Positions 15,700 to 24,252 of a stretch of DNA of 64,000 nucleotides are shown here, piece after piece; position 1 is the first letter of the stretch, and the number at the start of each line of letters is the position of its first letter. The notes below the pieces were generated by a model that did not search any database, was not told the DNA's origin, and saw only the letters and a program-made list of their open reading frames with translations. The translations under genes and the position numbers were made by a program. Source of the DNA: Lacrimispora sphenoides JCM 1415 (GTDB lineage Bacteria; Bacillota; Clostridia; Lachnospirales; Lachnospiraceae); the NCBI RefSeq assembly GCF_900105615.1, contig NZ_LT630003.1, positions 1,116,001-1,180,000 on the forward strand, in the 5' to 3' direction.

Positions 15700-16725
15700 A
15701 TGAGTGACAGACCTTTTGATTTACTGAGCCTTGGAGAATTGTTATTGCGCTTGTCTCCAGAAGGTGTGGAACGGCTTGTACGGGGAGATTCCTTTCAAAA
15801 ACAGGTGGGCGGGGCAGAACTTAATGTTGCCGTAGGAGCGGCTCTTTTAGGGCTTCATACCGGTGTGGTTACCCAGCTTCCGTTTAATGATATAGGAAAT
15901 TTCGTAAAGAGCAAAGTCCGTTCCTATGGAATCAGTGATGACTATTTTGTTTACGATAACAGCTCGAATGCAAGACTTGGGCTTTATTATTATGAATACG
16001 GAGCATATCCAAGAAAACCCAAGGTCATTTACGACAGAAAGAACAGTTCTTTTGTCCAGATCAGCACCTCTTCGTTCCCTGAGGAGATGTATACGGCAAC
16101 TACCTGTTTCCACACCACAGGAATCACCCTGGCTTTGTGTGAAAATACCAGGAAGACAGCCATTGATATGATCAAAAAGTTCAAGAAGACAGGAACCATC
16201 ATTTCCTTTGATGTGAATTTCCGCGGCAATCTCTGGACAGGAGAGGAAGCCAGAGCATGCATTGAAGAGATTCTTCCCTATGTGGATATTTTCTTCTGCT
16301 CAGAAGAAACGGCCAGACTGACCTTTAAGAAGGAAGGGACCGTTAAGGAAATGATGAAGAGCTTTACGGAGGAATATCCCATTTCCGTTGTGGCTTCCAC
16401 CCAAAGGATCGTGCACAGCCCCAAGAGCCATACCTTTGGCTCCGTGATTTACGATGCTTCCAGAAAAGAATATTACGAGGAAGACCCATACCACAACATT
16501 GATGTTGTTGACCGGATCGGAAGCGGAGATGCTTATATTGCAGGTGCTCTTTATGGACTTTTAAGCAGCGGAGGGGACTGCATGAAGGCAGTCCAGTACG
16601 GCAATGCAACCGCAGCTTTAAAGAATACCATACCAGGAGATCTTCCTACTTCAGATTTAGGTGAGGTCAATACCGTTATAAAAGACCATAATGACAAGGG
16701 ACCTCAGAGCGAGATGAGCAGATAA
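15700..16725 (+). CDS. Second PfkB family sugar kinase (KDG kinase-like)
   Basis: A 341-residue paralogue of the preceding kinase. It has SLGELLLRLSPEG at the start, the substrate motif GGAELNVAVGAALLG and the PfkB signature DRIGSGDAYIAGALYG with the catalytic Asp. It is divergent enough from kdgK to suggest a different substrate range, for example another keto-deoxy or keto sugar acid. It is separated from kdgK by a hairpin and ended by a strong terminator, so it belongs to the same transcription unit at lower level. GGAGGAAGG precedes the ATG. Confidence 0.82.
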   Translation: MSDRPFDLLSLGELLLRLSPEGVERLVRGDSFQKQVGGAELNVAVGAALLGLHTGVVTQLPFNDIGNFVKSKVRSYGISDDYFVYDNSSNARLGLYYYEYGAYPRKPKVIYDRKNSSFVQISTSSFPEEMYTATTCFHTTGITLALCENTRKTAIDMIKKFKKTGTIISFDVNFRGNLWTGEEARACIEEILPYVDIFFCSEETARLTFKKEGTVKEMMKSFTEEYPISVVASTQRIVHSPKSHTFGSVIYDASRKEYYEEDPYHNIDVVDRIGSGDAYIAGALYGLLSSGGDCMKAVQYGNATAALKNTIPGDLPTSDLGEVNTVIKDHNDKGPQSEMSR

Positions 16726-16743
16726 AATAAAGGTAATATCGGC

Positions 16744-16782
16744 AAATGAGGCAGGATTTCCAGGAATCCTGCCTCATTTTCA
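16744..16782 (+). terminator. Intrinsic terminator of the kdg operon
   Basis: A perfect 15-bp stem, AAATGAGGCAGGATT (16744-16758) with its complement (16765-16779), has a 6-base loop and a T tail. Confidence 0.9.
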
Positions 16783-16837
16783 TATTCAGTCCTGTGATTG
16801 ACAAATTACAGAAGCAGGGCATTAATCCAACTTTTCA

Positions 16838-16853
16838 ATTTAAACCTTTAAAT
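16838..16853. promoter_or_regulatory. Operator-like palindrome, distal copy
   Basis: ATTTAAACCTTTAAAT has perfect 7-bp arms around a CC centre. It resembles the two CG-centred sites at 16971 and 17042 and lies 50 bp upstream of the -35 box, so it may be an auxiliary site for the same LacI-type repressor. Confidence 0.4.
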
Positions 16854-16902
16854 AAATAAAATGACTAGTAAAAAATGAATTAGATAAAATATAATTAAAA
16901 TA

Positions 16903-16931
16903 TTGACAAATAAATAAAAAGATTATATATT
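16903..16931 (+). promoter_or_regulatory. Promoter of the arabinoside ABC-GH127 operon
   Basis: A near-consensus promoter: TTGACA (16903-16908), 17 bp, TATATT (16926-16931). The transcript has a leader of about 150 bases that includes two operator-like palindromes. Confidence 0.75.
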
Positions 16932-16970
16932 AAAGTTGTACATTATAGTGTATATTTTTTTATAGATTTA

Positions 16971-16986
16971 ATTTAAACGATTAAAT
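16971..16986. promoter_or_regulatory. LacI-type operator, inverted copy A
   Basis: ATTTAAACGATTAAAT, centred on CG as is usual for LacI-family operators. The exact reverse complement occurs at 17042-17057, with centres 71 bp apart. It lies about 35 bases into the predicted transcript. Confidence 0.6.
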
Positions 16987-17041
16987 AGATTAAATATGGC
17001 TGATAGATATTAATACCAATCGGCCAAAATTTGAAAAAATT

Positions 17042-17057
17042 ATTTAATCGTTTAAAT
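17042..17057. promoter_or_regulatory. LacI-type operator, inverted copy B
   Basis: ATTTAATCGTTTAAAT is the exact reverse complement of copy A and lies 32 bases before the start codon of the binding-protein gene. The likely regulator is the LacI protein encoded inside the same operon (20387-21442). Confidence 0.6.
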
Positions 17058-17089
17058 AAAAAATAAAATAATTTATTGGAGGGTTTATT

Positions 17090-18406
17090 ATGGGAAGTAA
17101 GAAATTACTGGCATTGCTTCTGTCAACAGCTGTGGCATGTGGTTCATTAGCCGGCTGCGGCGCCAAGGGAACAGAAAAGCCGGAAGGGACTGTGGCCGGA
17201 AGTACTGAGTCAAAGGCAGGGGAAAGCAGTAAGACAGATTCAGCCGAAGCAGGAAAGAAGGTAACCATTGCAGTCTGGAATGAGCCGAGTAAAGACGAAG
17301 CACTTAATATGTATTTACAGGCTGAAAAAGCAACAGGTATTGACGTGGAAGTGACTGTAATCCCGGAAAGTGATTATTCCTCTAAATTGAACCAGATGGT
17401 TTCAACCGGGAATGATTCCGTTGACATCTATGTGATCTGGGAAAATGACATCGCTAACTTTGCCCAGGTAGGAGGAATTATTCCGCTTGATGATTATCTG
17501 GCCAAATCCACAATTAAAACAGATGATTTTATTGATGCGGTAGCAAAGCTGTCTGAGGGCCTGGGCGGTACCTATGGTTTGCCGTGGTGTGCGGCTACGG
17601 AAATTCTGTACTACAACGAGGATATGTTTGATGCAGCAGGCATTGCCTACCCGACGAATGACTGGTCTTATGCAGATTATAAGGCAGCGGCAGAGAAGCT
17701 TACCAAAAAGGCAGCCGACGGCACGACTGAGGTATATGGAAGCGCTCTTCCCAACACCCAGACCTGGTGGGCAGGGATCGGCGGTGCAGGAGATCAGGTT
17801 TTTGACCCGGCCAAGGGTCAGATGGTGATCGGCGACGGTGCGGTTTCTTTTGTCTCCGATGTGGTACAGATGGCCAAAAACGGCATCATGCCGGAACCTT
17901 CTTCCGATACTGCAGATCTTTTTGCAGCCGGAAAAGCGGCTATGAGCTGGCAGGGAAGCTGGAATATCGGAACTTATGGCAGCGGTCTTGCCTTTAACTG
18001 GGATATAGCCTCAATACCTACCGACAAACTGAAATATAACACGTTACATACCGGTTTTTACAGCATTAACGCAAAGAGCAAGAATCAGGATTCCGCGTTT
18101 AAGGTAATTGAATATCTGATGGGTGAGGAAGGGCAGGCCATTAACTCTAAGGCAAGCGGCAATCCTTCTGCAATCAAATCCATAGCAGAAAAAGGAGACT
18201 GGAAGGTGGAGAGCGTAACGACTATAGAAAACTGGGAGGCCATAACAGACTCCTTGAAAGCCGGTATATTTGGATATACATGCTTGCCATCCGGTGTAAC
18301 CAACAATGCAATCAGTGAATTTAACTCAGCGGTATTAGGACAGAAAACTCCGGAAGATGCGGTTAAGAATGCTTCCCAGTATGCAAAGGAGACGATTGGC
18401 TATTAA
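17090..18406 (+). CDS. ABC sugar transporter, substrate-binding lipoprotein
   Basis: A 438-residue family 1 extracellular solute-binding protein. A signal peptide ends in the lipobox LAGC (Cys near residue 23), followed by a Gly/Ser/Lys/Glu-rich linker of about 40 residues and the two-lobed binding domain (ITIAVWNEPSKDE-like start, later GAAMSWQGSWNIG). It delivers sugar to the two permeases that follow. GGAGGG precedes the ATG. No ATPase gene is in this operon, so a shared MsmX-type ATPase encoded elsewhere is expected, as in other clostridial sugar systems. The GH127 enzyme in the operon points to an arabinose-containing oligosaccharide as substrate (inference). Confidence 0.9.
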   Translation: MGSKKLLALLLSTAVACGSLAGCGAKGTEKPEGTVAGSTESKAGESSKTDSAEAGKKVTIAVWNEPSKDEALNMYLQAEKATGIDVEVTVIPESDYSSKLNQMVSTGNDSVDIYVIWENDIANFAQVGGIIPLDDYLAKSTIKTDDFIDAVAKLSEGLGGTYGLPWCAATEILYYNEDMFDAAGIAYPTNDWSYADYKAAAEKLTKKAADGTTEVYGSALPNTQTWWAGIGGAGDQVFDPAKGQMVIGDGAVSFVSDVVQMAKNGIMPEPSSDTADLFAAGKAAMSWQGSWNIGTYGSGLAFNWDIASIPTDKLKYNTLHTGFYSINAKSKNQDSAFKVIEYLMGEEGQAINSKASGNPSAIKSIAEKGDWKVESVTTIENWEAITDSLKAGIFGYTCLPSGVTNNAISEFNSAVLGQKTPEDAVKNASQYAKETIGY

Positions 18407-18447
18407 GCTTTCATAGGGCCAGATGAAATAATTAAGCCAGGTACAGG

Positions 18448-18490
18448 AGCGGCCGCAGAACAGACGGAAAGCGGAAGGGAAGCGGCCGCA
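18448..18490 (+). repeat. GC-rich repeated palindrome between binding-protein and permease genes
   Basis: AGCGGCCGCA occurs twice (18448-18457 and 18481-18490). The self-complementary GCGGCCGC cores can pair across 24 bases to form a strong RNA stem, followed directly by the AGGAG of the permease gene. Such intercistronic hairpins often protect the upstream binding-protein mRNA and lower permease expression. Confidence 0.5.
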
Positions 18491-18504
18491 AGGAGAAATC
18501 ATTT

Positions 18505-19458
18505 GTGCCTCTAAGTGAAAGGATCGTGAATGCTATGAAAAATGAGAAAAGGAAGCCGAAAATCAAGAAGAAGCTTATGAATCATCTGACTGCATATGCT
18601 TTTTGTGCCCCATGGTTTATAGGTTTTATATGTTTCACCTTATTTCCCATCGTTTTTATGTTTGCAGTGAGTTTGACAAACCGGAAATTAAACGGTATTT
18701 CAAATTTTGTAGGATTGGCAAATTACGTAAATATGGTTCAAAGTCCTACCTTTTGGAATTCCATAAAAGTGACCTTGTTTTTTACGGTTGTTATGATGGT
18801 GGTTACTACGACCTGGGCAGTGATTCTTGCTATGCTGTTGAATGATAAACAGAAATTAAACGGCATATTCCAGTTCTGTTATTTTCTTCCTTCCGTTATA
18901 CCGACAGTTGCGCTGGCGTATACATTCCGTACGATTTTCGGAAAAGAGGCAGGTCTTTTAAATGCCATCATTTCACAGCTAACTGCAAAAAATGTCATGG
19001 TGAACTGGCTGTATGACAAACACACCATTTATCTTGCTGTATTTTTTATTACCTTGTTTACATACAACACCGGACAGATGATGCTGATTTTCCGCTCAGG
19101 CTTAAATGATGTTCCCGGAGAACTTTATGAAGCGTGTGACATTGACGGTGCAAGCCCGTTCCGGAAGTTTTTCGGCGTAACGCTTCCCATGATCTCCCCC
19201 ATTGTTCTGTTTAATGCGGTTATGGGCTGCATCAGCGCGCTTAACGGTTCCTTTGCGCTGCTTTATCCATTGACAGGGGAAAGCGGGGATCCTAATGGGA
19301 TGACCCAGGTTTTAAGCCTTTTGATCTATAAGGAAGCTTTCAGCAATATGAAGGTAGGATATGCCTGTGCTCTGTCGGTAGTTCTGTTTCTGATCGCCTG
19401 CGGTTTTGGGATCGGCATATTTGCAGTATCAAAAAAACTAGTCTATTACGAAAATTAA
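18505..19458 (+). CDS. ABC sugar permease, MalF/UgpA type
   Basis: A 317-residue membrane protein with a basic N terminus, six predicted helices and the EAA loop that docks the ATPase (ELYEACDIDGASPFRKFFGVTLPM). The GTG at 18505 is chosen because AGGAG lies nine bases upstream; the ATG at 18535 is a weaker alternative. It forms the heterodimeric channel with the next gene, which begins 12 bases after its stop codon. Confidence 0.9.
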   Translation: MPLSERIVNAMKNEKRKPKIKKKLMNHLTAYAFCAPWFIGFICFTLFPIVFMFAVSLTNRKLNGISNFVGLANYVNMVQSPTFWNSIKVTLFFTVVMMVVTTTWAVILAMLLNDKQKLNGIFQFCYFLPSVIPTVALAYTFRTIFGKEAGLLNAIISQLTAKNVMVNWLYDKHTIYLAVFFITLFTYNTGQMMLIFRSGLNDVPGELYEACDIDGASPFRKFFGVTLPMISPIVLFNAVMGCISALNGSFALLYPLTGESGDPNGMTQVLSLLIYKEAFSNMKVGYACALSVVLFLIACGFGIGIFAVSKKLVYYEN

Positions 19459-19470
19459 GGAGGAGAGGCC

Positions 19471-20322
19471 ATGAGTTCAGCAAAGGCAAAGAAAAAGGCA
19501 GGCAGGATTTTGATTTTTATTCTTAAGATTCTTGTTGCTGTTATCATGTTTTCTCCGATCATATGGGTGTTTTCGGGAGGTTTTAAAAATTTAACAGAGT
19601 TCACCACCTCTTCTGATATTATCCCTAAGAATGTGACCCTGGAGAACTTTAACTATATCTTCTTTCATTCCAACTATTATTTATATGTACGAAATACCGT
19701 TCTATTAATGGCAGGTACAACCTTAGGGACTTTAATATCCTCTTCCTTTGTAGCCTATCCTCTTGCAAGAATGGAATTTCCCGGGAAGAACTTAATATTT
19801 TCATTGATTGTGGGAACCATGATGATTCCGGGTATTGCCCTGATTATTCCGCAGTACATTATGTTCGGGAAGATCGGCTGGCTAGATTCCCTTCTCCCCA
19901 TGATCGTCCCGTCATTTTTTGCTTATCCCTATAATGTGTTTCTTTTCCGGCAATTTTTCCGGTCTATCCCAAAGGAGCTGGATGAAGCAGCAACCATAGA
20001 CGGATGCAGCAAGCTGGGCGTATTTTTTAAAGTGTTGCTGCCTCTGTCAAAATCCACCTTTACCACCATTGGCGTGCTGTCCAGTGTATTCTGGTGGAAT
20101 GAGCTGACCCAGCCTGTGTTCTATATTAACAGCGACAAGTGGAGAACGCTGACCATTGCATTAATGACGACATTTATGTATACTTCTGGTAACGCATTTG
20201 TTATTAACTGGCCGTCAATTATGGCAGCTTCATCTCTTATGATTCTGCCCCCGATGCTTCTTTACCTGTTTGGTTCCAGATTCCTGGTTGAAGGGATCAA
20301 AACTTCCGGTTTAAAAGGATAG
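19471..20322 (+). CDS. ABC sugar permease, MalG/UgpE type
   Basis: A 283-residue membrane protein with six predicted helices and an EAA loop (KELDEAATIDGCSKLGVFFKVLLPL). GGAGGAG lies upstream of the ATG. It partners the preceding permease; typical of carbohydrate uptake family 1 systems. Confidence 0.9.
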   Translation: MSSAKAKKKAGRILIFILKILVAVIMFSPIIWVFSGGFKNLTEFTTSSDIIPKNVTLENFNYIFFHSNYYLYVRNTVLLMAGTTLGTLISSSFVAYPLARMEFPGKNLIFSLIVGTMMIPGIALIIPQYIMFGKIGWLDSLLPMIVPSFFAYPYNVFLFRQFFRSIPKELDEAATIDGCSKLGVFFKVLLPLSKSTFTTIGVLSSVFWWNELTQPVFYINSDKWRTLTIALMTTFMYTSGNAFVINWPSIMAASSLMILPPMLLYLFGSRFLVEGIKTSGLKG

Positions 20323-20386
20323 GGAAATAGGCTGCCATGAAGTGATGGATAAAGGAACGGAAAAAGAGGAAAGAGGGAGTATTACC

Positions 20387-21442
20387 ATGACATTAAAAGA
20401 AATTGCTTCTATGGCCGGTGTATCCGCAGCAACGGTATCATATGTGCTCAATAATACGGCTCAGGTAAGTGAAGAGACAAGAAAACGGGTAGAAAAGATC
20501 ATAAAAGAAACAGGATACCGGTCCAATATCCTGGCGAAAAGTCTTCGGACTAATGAATCGTTCCTGATCGGTGTAATTGTTGAAGACATTACTGTCTGGC
20601 ATACGGCTCATATCATTGACGGGATCAATGAAATTGCGGAAGCCAGAGGATATAATACCATCTTAAACAATTTAAGGCTTCTTAGCAAGATAGAATCCCA
20701 GTTTGAACATATTTCAAATTTTCAGAAGGACATCGACAAGGCGGTGGATGTATTAATCGGAATGCAGGTGGATGGTATTATTTATGTGGGGATGCATGAC
20801 CGCAAAATAAGCCATGTGCTTCATGATATCAAAAAACCGGTGGTATATTGCTACTGCTATACGGATGGGGAAGGATCCTCGGTCCGCTATAGCAACGAAA
20901 AAACAGTTTACCAGATGACACAGATGTTAATAAGCAATGGACACAAGGAGTTTGGCGTGATCAACGGGCTAAAGGGATCAGAGCCTGCCGCCCTCCGGTT
21001 TAAAGGCTTTCAGAGAGCCTTGGACGAGGCAGGGATAGAATTAAAGCCTGAGAACATTGTTAGCGGAAACTGGAAGTACCGGGACGGAAAGGAGGCAGCC
21101 GGAAAGCTTCTTAATAAAAAGAACTTTCCAACTGCGATCGTAGCGATGAACGACGATATGGCAGTGGGTGTTTATGATGCTGCGAGAGAGCTCGGACTTA
21201 AAATTCCAGACGATATTTCAGTTACGGGTTTTGATAATGGAGATATTGTCCAGTATGTGACTCCAAGAATCACCACAGTGGAAAGGCCTCTTCAGGAAAT
21301 GGGATACCGTTCCATGGAGCTGTTGCTGGAAAGCATTCATGGAACCAGTGTGGGAGATGTAAACATCACCCTGCCATGTGCCCTGATCGAAGGAGAGTCG
21401 GTAAAGAATCGGAACGAATCTGAGGTTTATGAAAAAAACTAA
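20387..21442 (+). CDS. LacI family regulator of the arabinoside operon
   Basis: A 351-residue LacI-type protein. The DNA-binding part MTLKEIASMAGVSAATVSYV and the hinge helix ILAKSLRTN are followed by an effector domain. The ATG at 20387 follows GAGGGAG by seven bases and gives the canonical N terminus; an ATG 15 codons upstream is in frame but has no ribosome site and would add a charged extension. It lies inside the operon it presumably controls, so repression would be self-limiting. The CG-centred palindromes upstream of 17090 are its probable operators. Confidence 0.9.
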   Translation: MTLKEIASMAGVSAATVSYVLNNTAQVSEETRKRVEKIIKETGYRSNILAKSLRTNESFLIGVIVEDITVWHTAHIIDGINEIAEARGYNTILNNLRLLSKIESQFEHISNFQKDIDKAVDVLIGMQVDGIIYVGMHDRKISHVLHDIKKPVVYCYCYTDGEGSSVRYSNEKTVYQMTQMLISNGHKEFGVINGLKGSEPAALRFKGFQRALDEAGIELKPENIVSGNWKYRDGKEAAGKLLNKKNFPTAIVAMNDDMAVGVYDAARELGLKIPDDISVTGFDNGDIVQYVTPRITTVERPLQEMGYRSMELLLESIHGTSVGDVNITLPCALIEGESVKNRNESEVYEKN

Positions 21443-21462
21443 TTGCTGAGTGAGGAAAAGAT

Positions 21463-23406
21463 ATGGAAGCTGGTAAGTTGACAACAGTGGATTTAAAAAA
21501 CATTATAATTAATGATCCATTCTGGAACAGATATATAGATCTGGTGGATAATGTTATATTACCTTTTCAATGGGAGCTGATCAATGATCGGGTAGAAGGG
21601 GCCGAAAAAAGCTATTGCATCAGAAATTTCCGGATTGCCTGCGGCGATGAAAAGGGAGAACACAAGGGCATGGTATTTCAGGATACGGATGTTGCCAAAT
21701 GGCTGGAAGCCGTCGCCTATTCCCTCGCTAAAAAGAAGAATCCGGTACTGGAAGCCGCCGCTGACAGCGCCATCGATTTAATTGCCAGAGCCCAGTGCGA
21801 AGATGGATATTTGAATACGTATTACACAATTACAGGCAATAGGCGGTGGTCTGACCTGTTTGAAGGTCACGAGCTTTACACTGCAGGACATATGATCGAA
21901 GCGGCTGTAGCATATTATGAAGCAACGGGCAAGAAGAGATTTCTTCAAGTGGTTTGTAGGTTTGCCGATTACATGTGTAAGGTATTTGGCAGGGAAGAGG
22001 AGAAAATCCATGGCTATCCGGGGCACCCGGAAGTGGAGCTGGCTCTGGTAAAGCTTTACCGGGTAACAAAAATGACAAAATATCTGGAACTGGCTGATTT
22101 TTTTGTACGTACCAGAGGGGAAAGACCTTGTTATTTTTTAAACGAAGACTGTATCAAGAATCAGAATTTTATCTTTCCGGAATTTAAAGATTTTGACTTG
22201 GACTATAACCAGTCCCATATGCCATTGAAAGAACAGGAAACCGCGGAAGGGCATGCGGTGCGGGCAGTTTATTTATACAGCGCCATGGCTGACTTAGCTT
22301 ATGAATATCAGGATAAAGAACTGTTAAAACAATGCGAAACCCTGTGGAACAACATTGTGGAAAAACGGATGTACATCACCGGAAGCATTGGTTCTGCATC
22401 CTATGGGGAGAGATTTACCACGGATTATGATCTGCCGAACAATTCAAACTATTCGGAATCCTGCGCCACGGTGGGGCTTGCCATGTTTTCCAACCGGATG
22501 TTTCGGATCACAAAGGATGGAAAATATATAGATATAGTAGAAAAGGCATTATACAACACCCTTTTGGCGGGAATCGCCCTTGATGGAAAGCATTTCTTTT
22601 ATGTCAATCCTTTAGAGGTGGTTCCGGAGATTGCAGAGAAAAATCCGACTTACCGCCATGTGAAGACCACAAGGCAGCTTTGGTTTGGCGTATCCTGCTG
22701 TCCCCCTAATATTGCAAGGACCCTTACTTCCCTGGGCAATTATATGTATGCTTCAGAGCAGAATACGGTATACGTGAACTTATTTATCGGCAGCAGGATT
22801 GATACCGGCCTGTCCTCTGGCCATGTGGAGCTTCTGCTCAGTTCTGATTATCCGGTAAAAGGTAATGTGACACTGGAAGTCACTCCGGAAACAGACGGGC
22901 AGGAATTTACCGTAGGGATCCGGAAACCGTCCTATTGCGGCAAAGCGGAACTAAGTGTCAATGGTGTTAAGGAAGCCATTTGCCTGGAAAAGGGATACAT
23001 ATATCTGACACGTAAATGGAAGGCAGGAGATAAGATCACAGTGGTTTTTGATGTTTCTTTTCGCTTTGTAAGATGCAATCCCAAAGTTCGTGACAACATC
23101 GGGAAGGTCTGCCTGATGAAAGGGCCTATGGTGTATTGCCTTGAGGAAGCGGATAACGGCAAGTATCTGGCTTCAAACATCATGGACAGTTCGGTACCGC
23201 CTAAGGAAGAGTTTGACGAATCATTGCTTGGCGGAACCATGTGTGCCGGACTGGAAGGCATGCGCATTGATTACTCCAGGGTAGGCGATTCTCTCTATGA
23301 GGAAGAAAGACCTTCTTATATGGATGATACGTTTAAAGCAATTCCTTATTGCTGCTGGAATAACCGGGGCAAGGGTGAAATGATTGTGTGGATGCGTGAA
23401 AAGTAA
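21463..23406 (+). CDS. Glycoside hydrolase family 127, beta-L-arabinofuranosidase
   Basis: A 647-residue GH127 (formerly DUF1680) protein without a signal peptide, so it acts in the cytoplasm on imported oligosaccharides. Residues matching the HypBA1 zinc and catalytic site are in order: Glu316 in YGERFTT (acid/base), Glu332 and Cys334 in YSESCATVG, and Cys412-Cys413 in WFGVSCCPPN (nucleophile and zinc ligand). An (alpha/alpha)6 barrel spans the first 420 residues or so, followed by beta-sandwich domains. Release of L-arabinofuranose from plant arabinan or hydroxyproline-linked arabinosides is expected. It is the last gene of the ABC/LacI operon and is followed by a strong terminator. Confidence 0.92.
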   Translation: MEAGKLTTVDLKNIIINDPFWNRYIDLVDNVILPFQWELINDRVEGAEKSYCIRNFRIACGDEKGEHKGMVFQDTDVAKWLEAVAYSLAKKKNPVLEAAADSAIDLIARAQCEDGYLNTYYTITGNRRWSDLFEGHELYTAGHMIEAAVAYYEATGKKRFLQVVCRFADYMCKVFGREEEKIHGYPGHPEVELALVKLYRVTKMTKYLELADFFVRTRGERPCYFLNEDCIKNQNFIFPEFKDFDLDYNQSHMPLKEQETAEGHAVRAVYLYSAMADLAYEYQDKELLKQCETLWNNIVEKRMYITGSIGSASYGERFTTDYDLPNNSNYSESCATVGLAMFSNRMFRITKDGKYIDIVEKALYNTLLAGIALDGKHFFYVNPLEVVPEIAEKNPTYRHVKTTRQLWFGVSCCPPNIARTLTSLGNYMYASEQNTVYVNLFIGSRIDTGLSSGHVELLLSSDYPVKGNVTLEVTPETDGQEFTVGIRKPSYCGKAELSVNGVKEAICLEKGYIYLTRKWKAGDKITVVFDVSFRFVRCNPKVRDNIGKVCLMKGPMVYCLEEADNGKYLASNIMDSSVPPKEEFDESLLGGTMCAGLEGMRIDYSRVGDSLYEEERPSYMDDTFKAIPYCCWNNRGKGEMIVWMREK

Positions 23407-23418
23407 AAATGGGCAGTC

Positions 23419-23458
23419 AAAAGAAGATCCGGCAAGGTACCTTGCCGGATCTTCTTTT
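23419..23458. terminator. Perfect 40-bp palindromic bidirectional terminator
   Basis: Bases 23419-23438 (AAAAGAAGATCCGGCAAGGT) pair perfectly with 23439-23458. A and T runs at the ends allow termination of both the GH127 operon and the convergent ABC operon. Confidence 0.92.
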
Positions 23459-23478
23459 AATGAAATAATTATAATGAT

Positions 23479-24252
23479 CTAATTACCGCATTCAATGCTG
23501 ATCTCATTGAACTTATCTAAAATGTGTTCCACATCCATATTGGACTTTTCGTCCCCTTCTGTATCAATGATGGCATTTCCCTGATGCATCATCAGCAGGC
23601 GGTTTCCGTATTCTACTGCATACCGAAGGTTATGGGTAACCATAATGGTGGTCAAATGCTTTTCCTTTACAATCTTATCTGTCAGCTCCATGATGTTCTC
23701 GGCAGTTTTTGGATCCAGGGCAGCGGTGTGCTCATCTAAGATCAGGAATTCAATGGGAGTCATGGTGGACATGAGAAGAGCCATAGCCTGCCTCTGACCG
23801 CCGGAAAGAACGCCCACCTTTACATGCAGCTTATCCTCTAAGCCAAGGCCCAGGAAACGAAGCTGCTCCCTGTAATAGGTTATCCGCTGCTTGTTGGTGC
23901 CGGGAAGAAGATTAAAAGGCTTTCCCTTGGTATCGGCCAGAGCCATATTTTCCAGGATGGTCATATTGGGGCATGTGCCCATAGCCGGGTTCTGGTAGAC
24001 TCTTCCGATACGGCGCTGGCGCTTAAATTCCGGCATATTGGTGATGTCGATGCCGCCTACCAGGATAGAACCGCTGTCCAAAGGAATGCTTCCGCAGATG
24101 ATGTTTAACATGGAAGTCTTGCCGGAGCCGTTGCTTCCTACCACAGATACGAACTGCTGATCCTTAATGGTAAGATTAAAGTTCTGGAACAGGCACATCT
24201 CATTGACCGTTCCCTGGTTGTAGTATTTATTGATGTTTTGAAGTTCAAGCAT
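23479..24252 (-). CDS. trpZ: ABC transporter ATPase, TrpXYZ-type
   Basis: A 257-residue ATP-binding subunit: Walker A GSNGSGKTS, signature VLSGGQRQA, Walker B FLILDEHTAALD and the switch His in MVTHNLR. It overlaps the permease gene by eight bases and is the last gene of the three-gene operon under a tryptophan T-box. By family it belongs to the group of transporters with one permease and one ATPase linked to a DUF534-type binding lipoprotein; the tryptophan assignment rests on the T-box. Confidence 0.85.
   Translation of the reverse strand: MLELQNINKYYNQGTVNEMCLFQNFNLTIKDQQFVSVVGSNGSGKTSMLNIICGSIPLDSGSILVGGIDITNMPEFKRQRRIGRVYQNPAMGTCPNMTILENMALADTKGKPFNLLPGTNKQRITYYREQLRFLGLGLEDKLHVKVGVLSGGQRQAMALLMSTMTPIEFLILDEHTAALDPKTAENIMELTDKIVKEKHLTTIMVTHNLRYAVEYGNRLLMMHQGNAIIDTEGDEKSNMDVEHILDKFNEISIECGN

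Noticed and set aside
18448..18490. Cloning artefact because of two NotI-type sites
   Set aside because: The surrounding sequence is a continuous operon with a normal ribosome site, and a self-pairing intercistronic hairpin explains the repeat.
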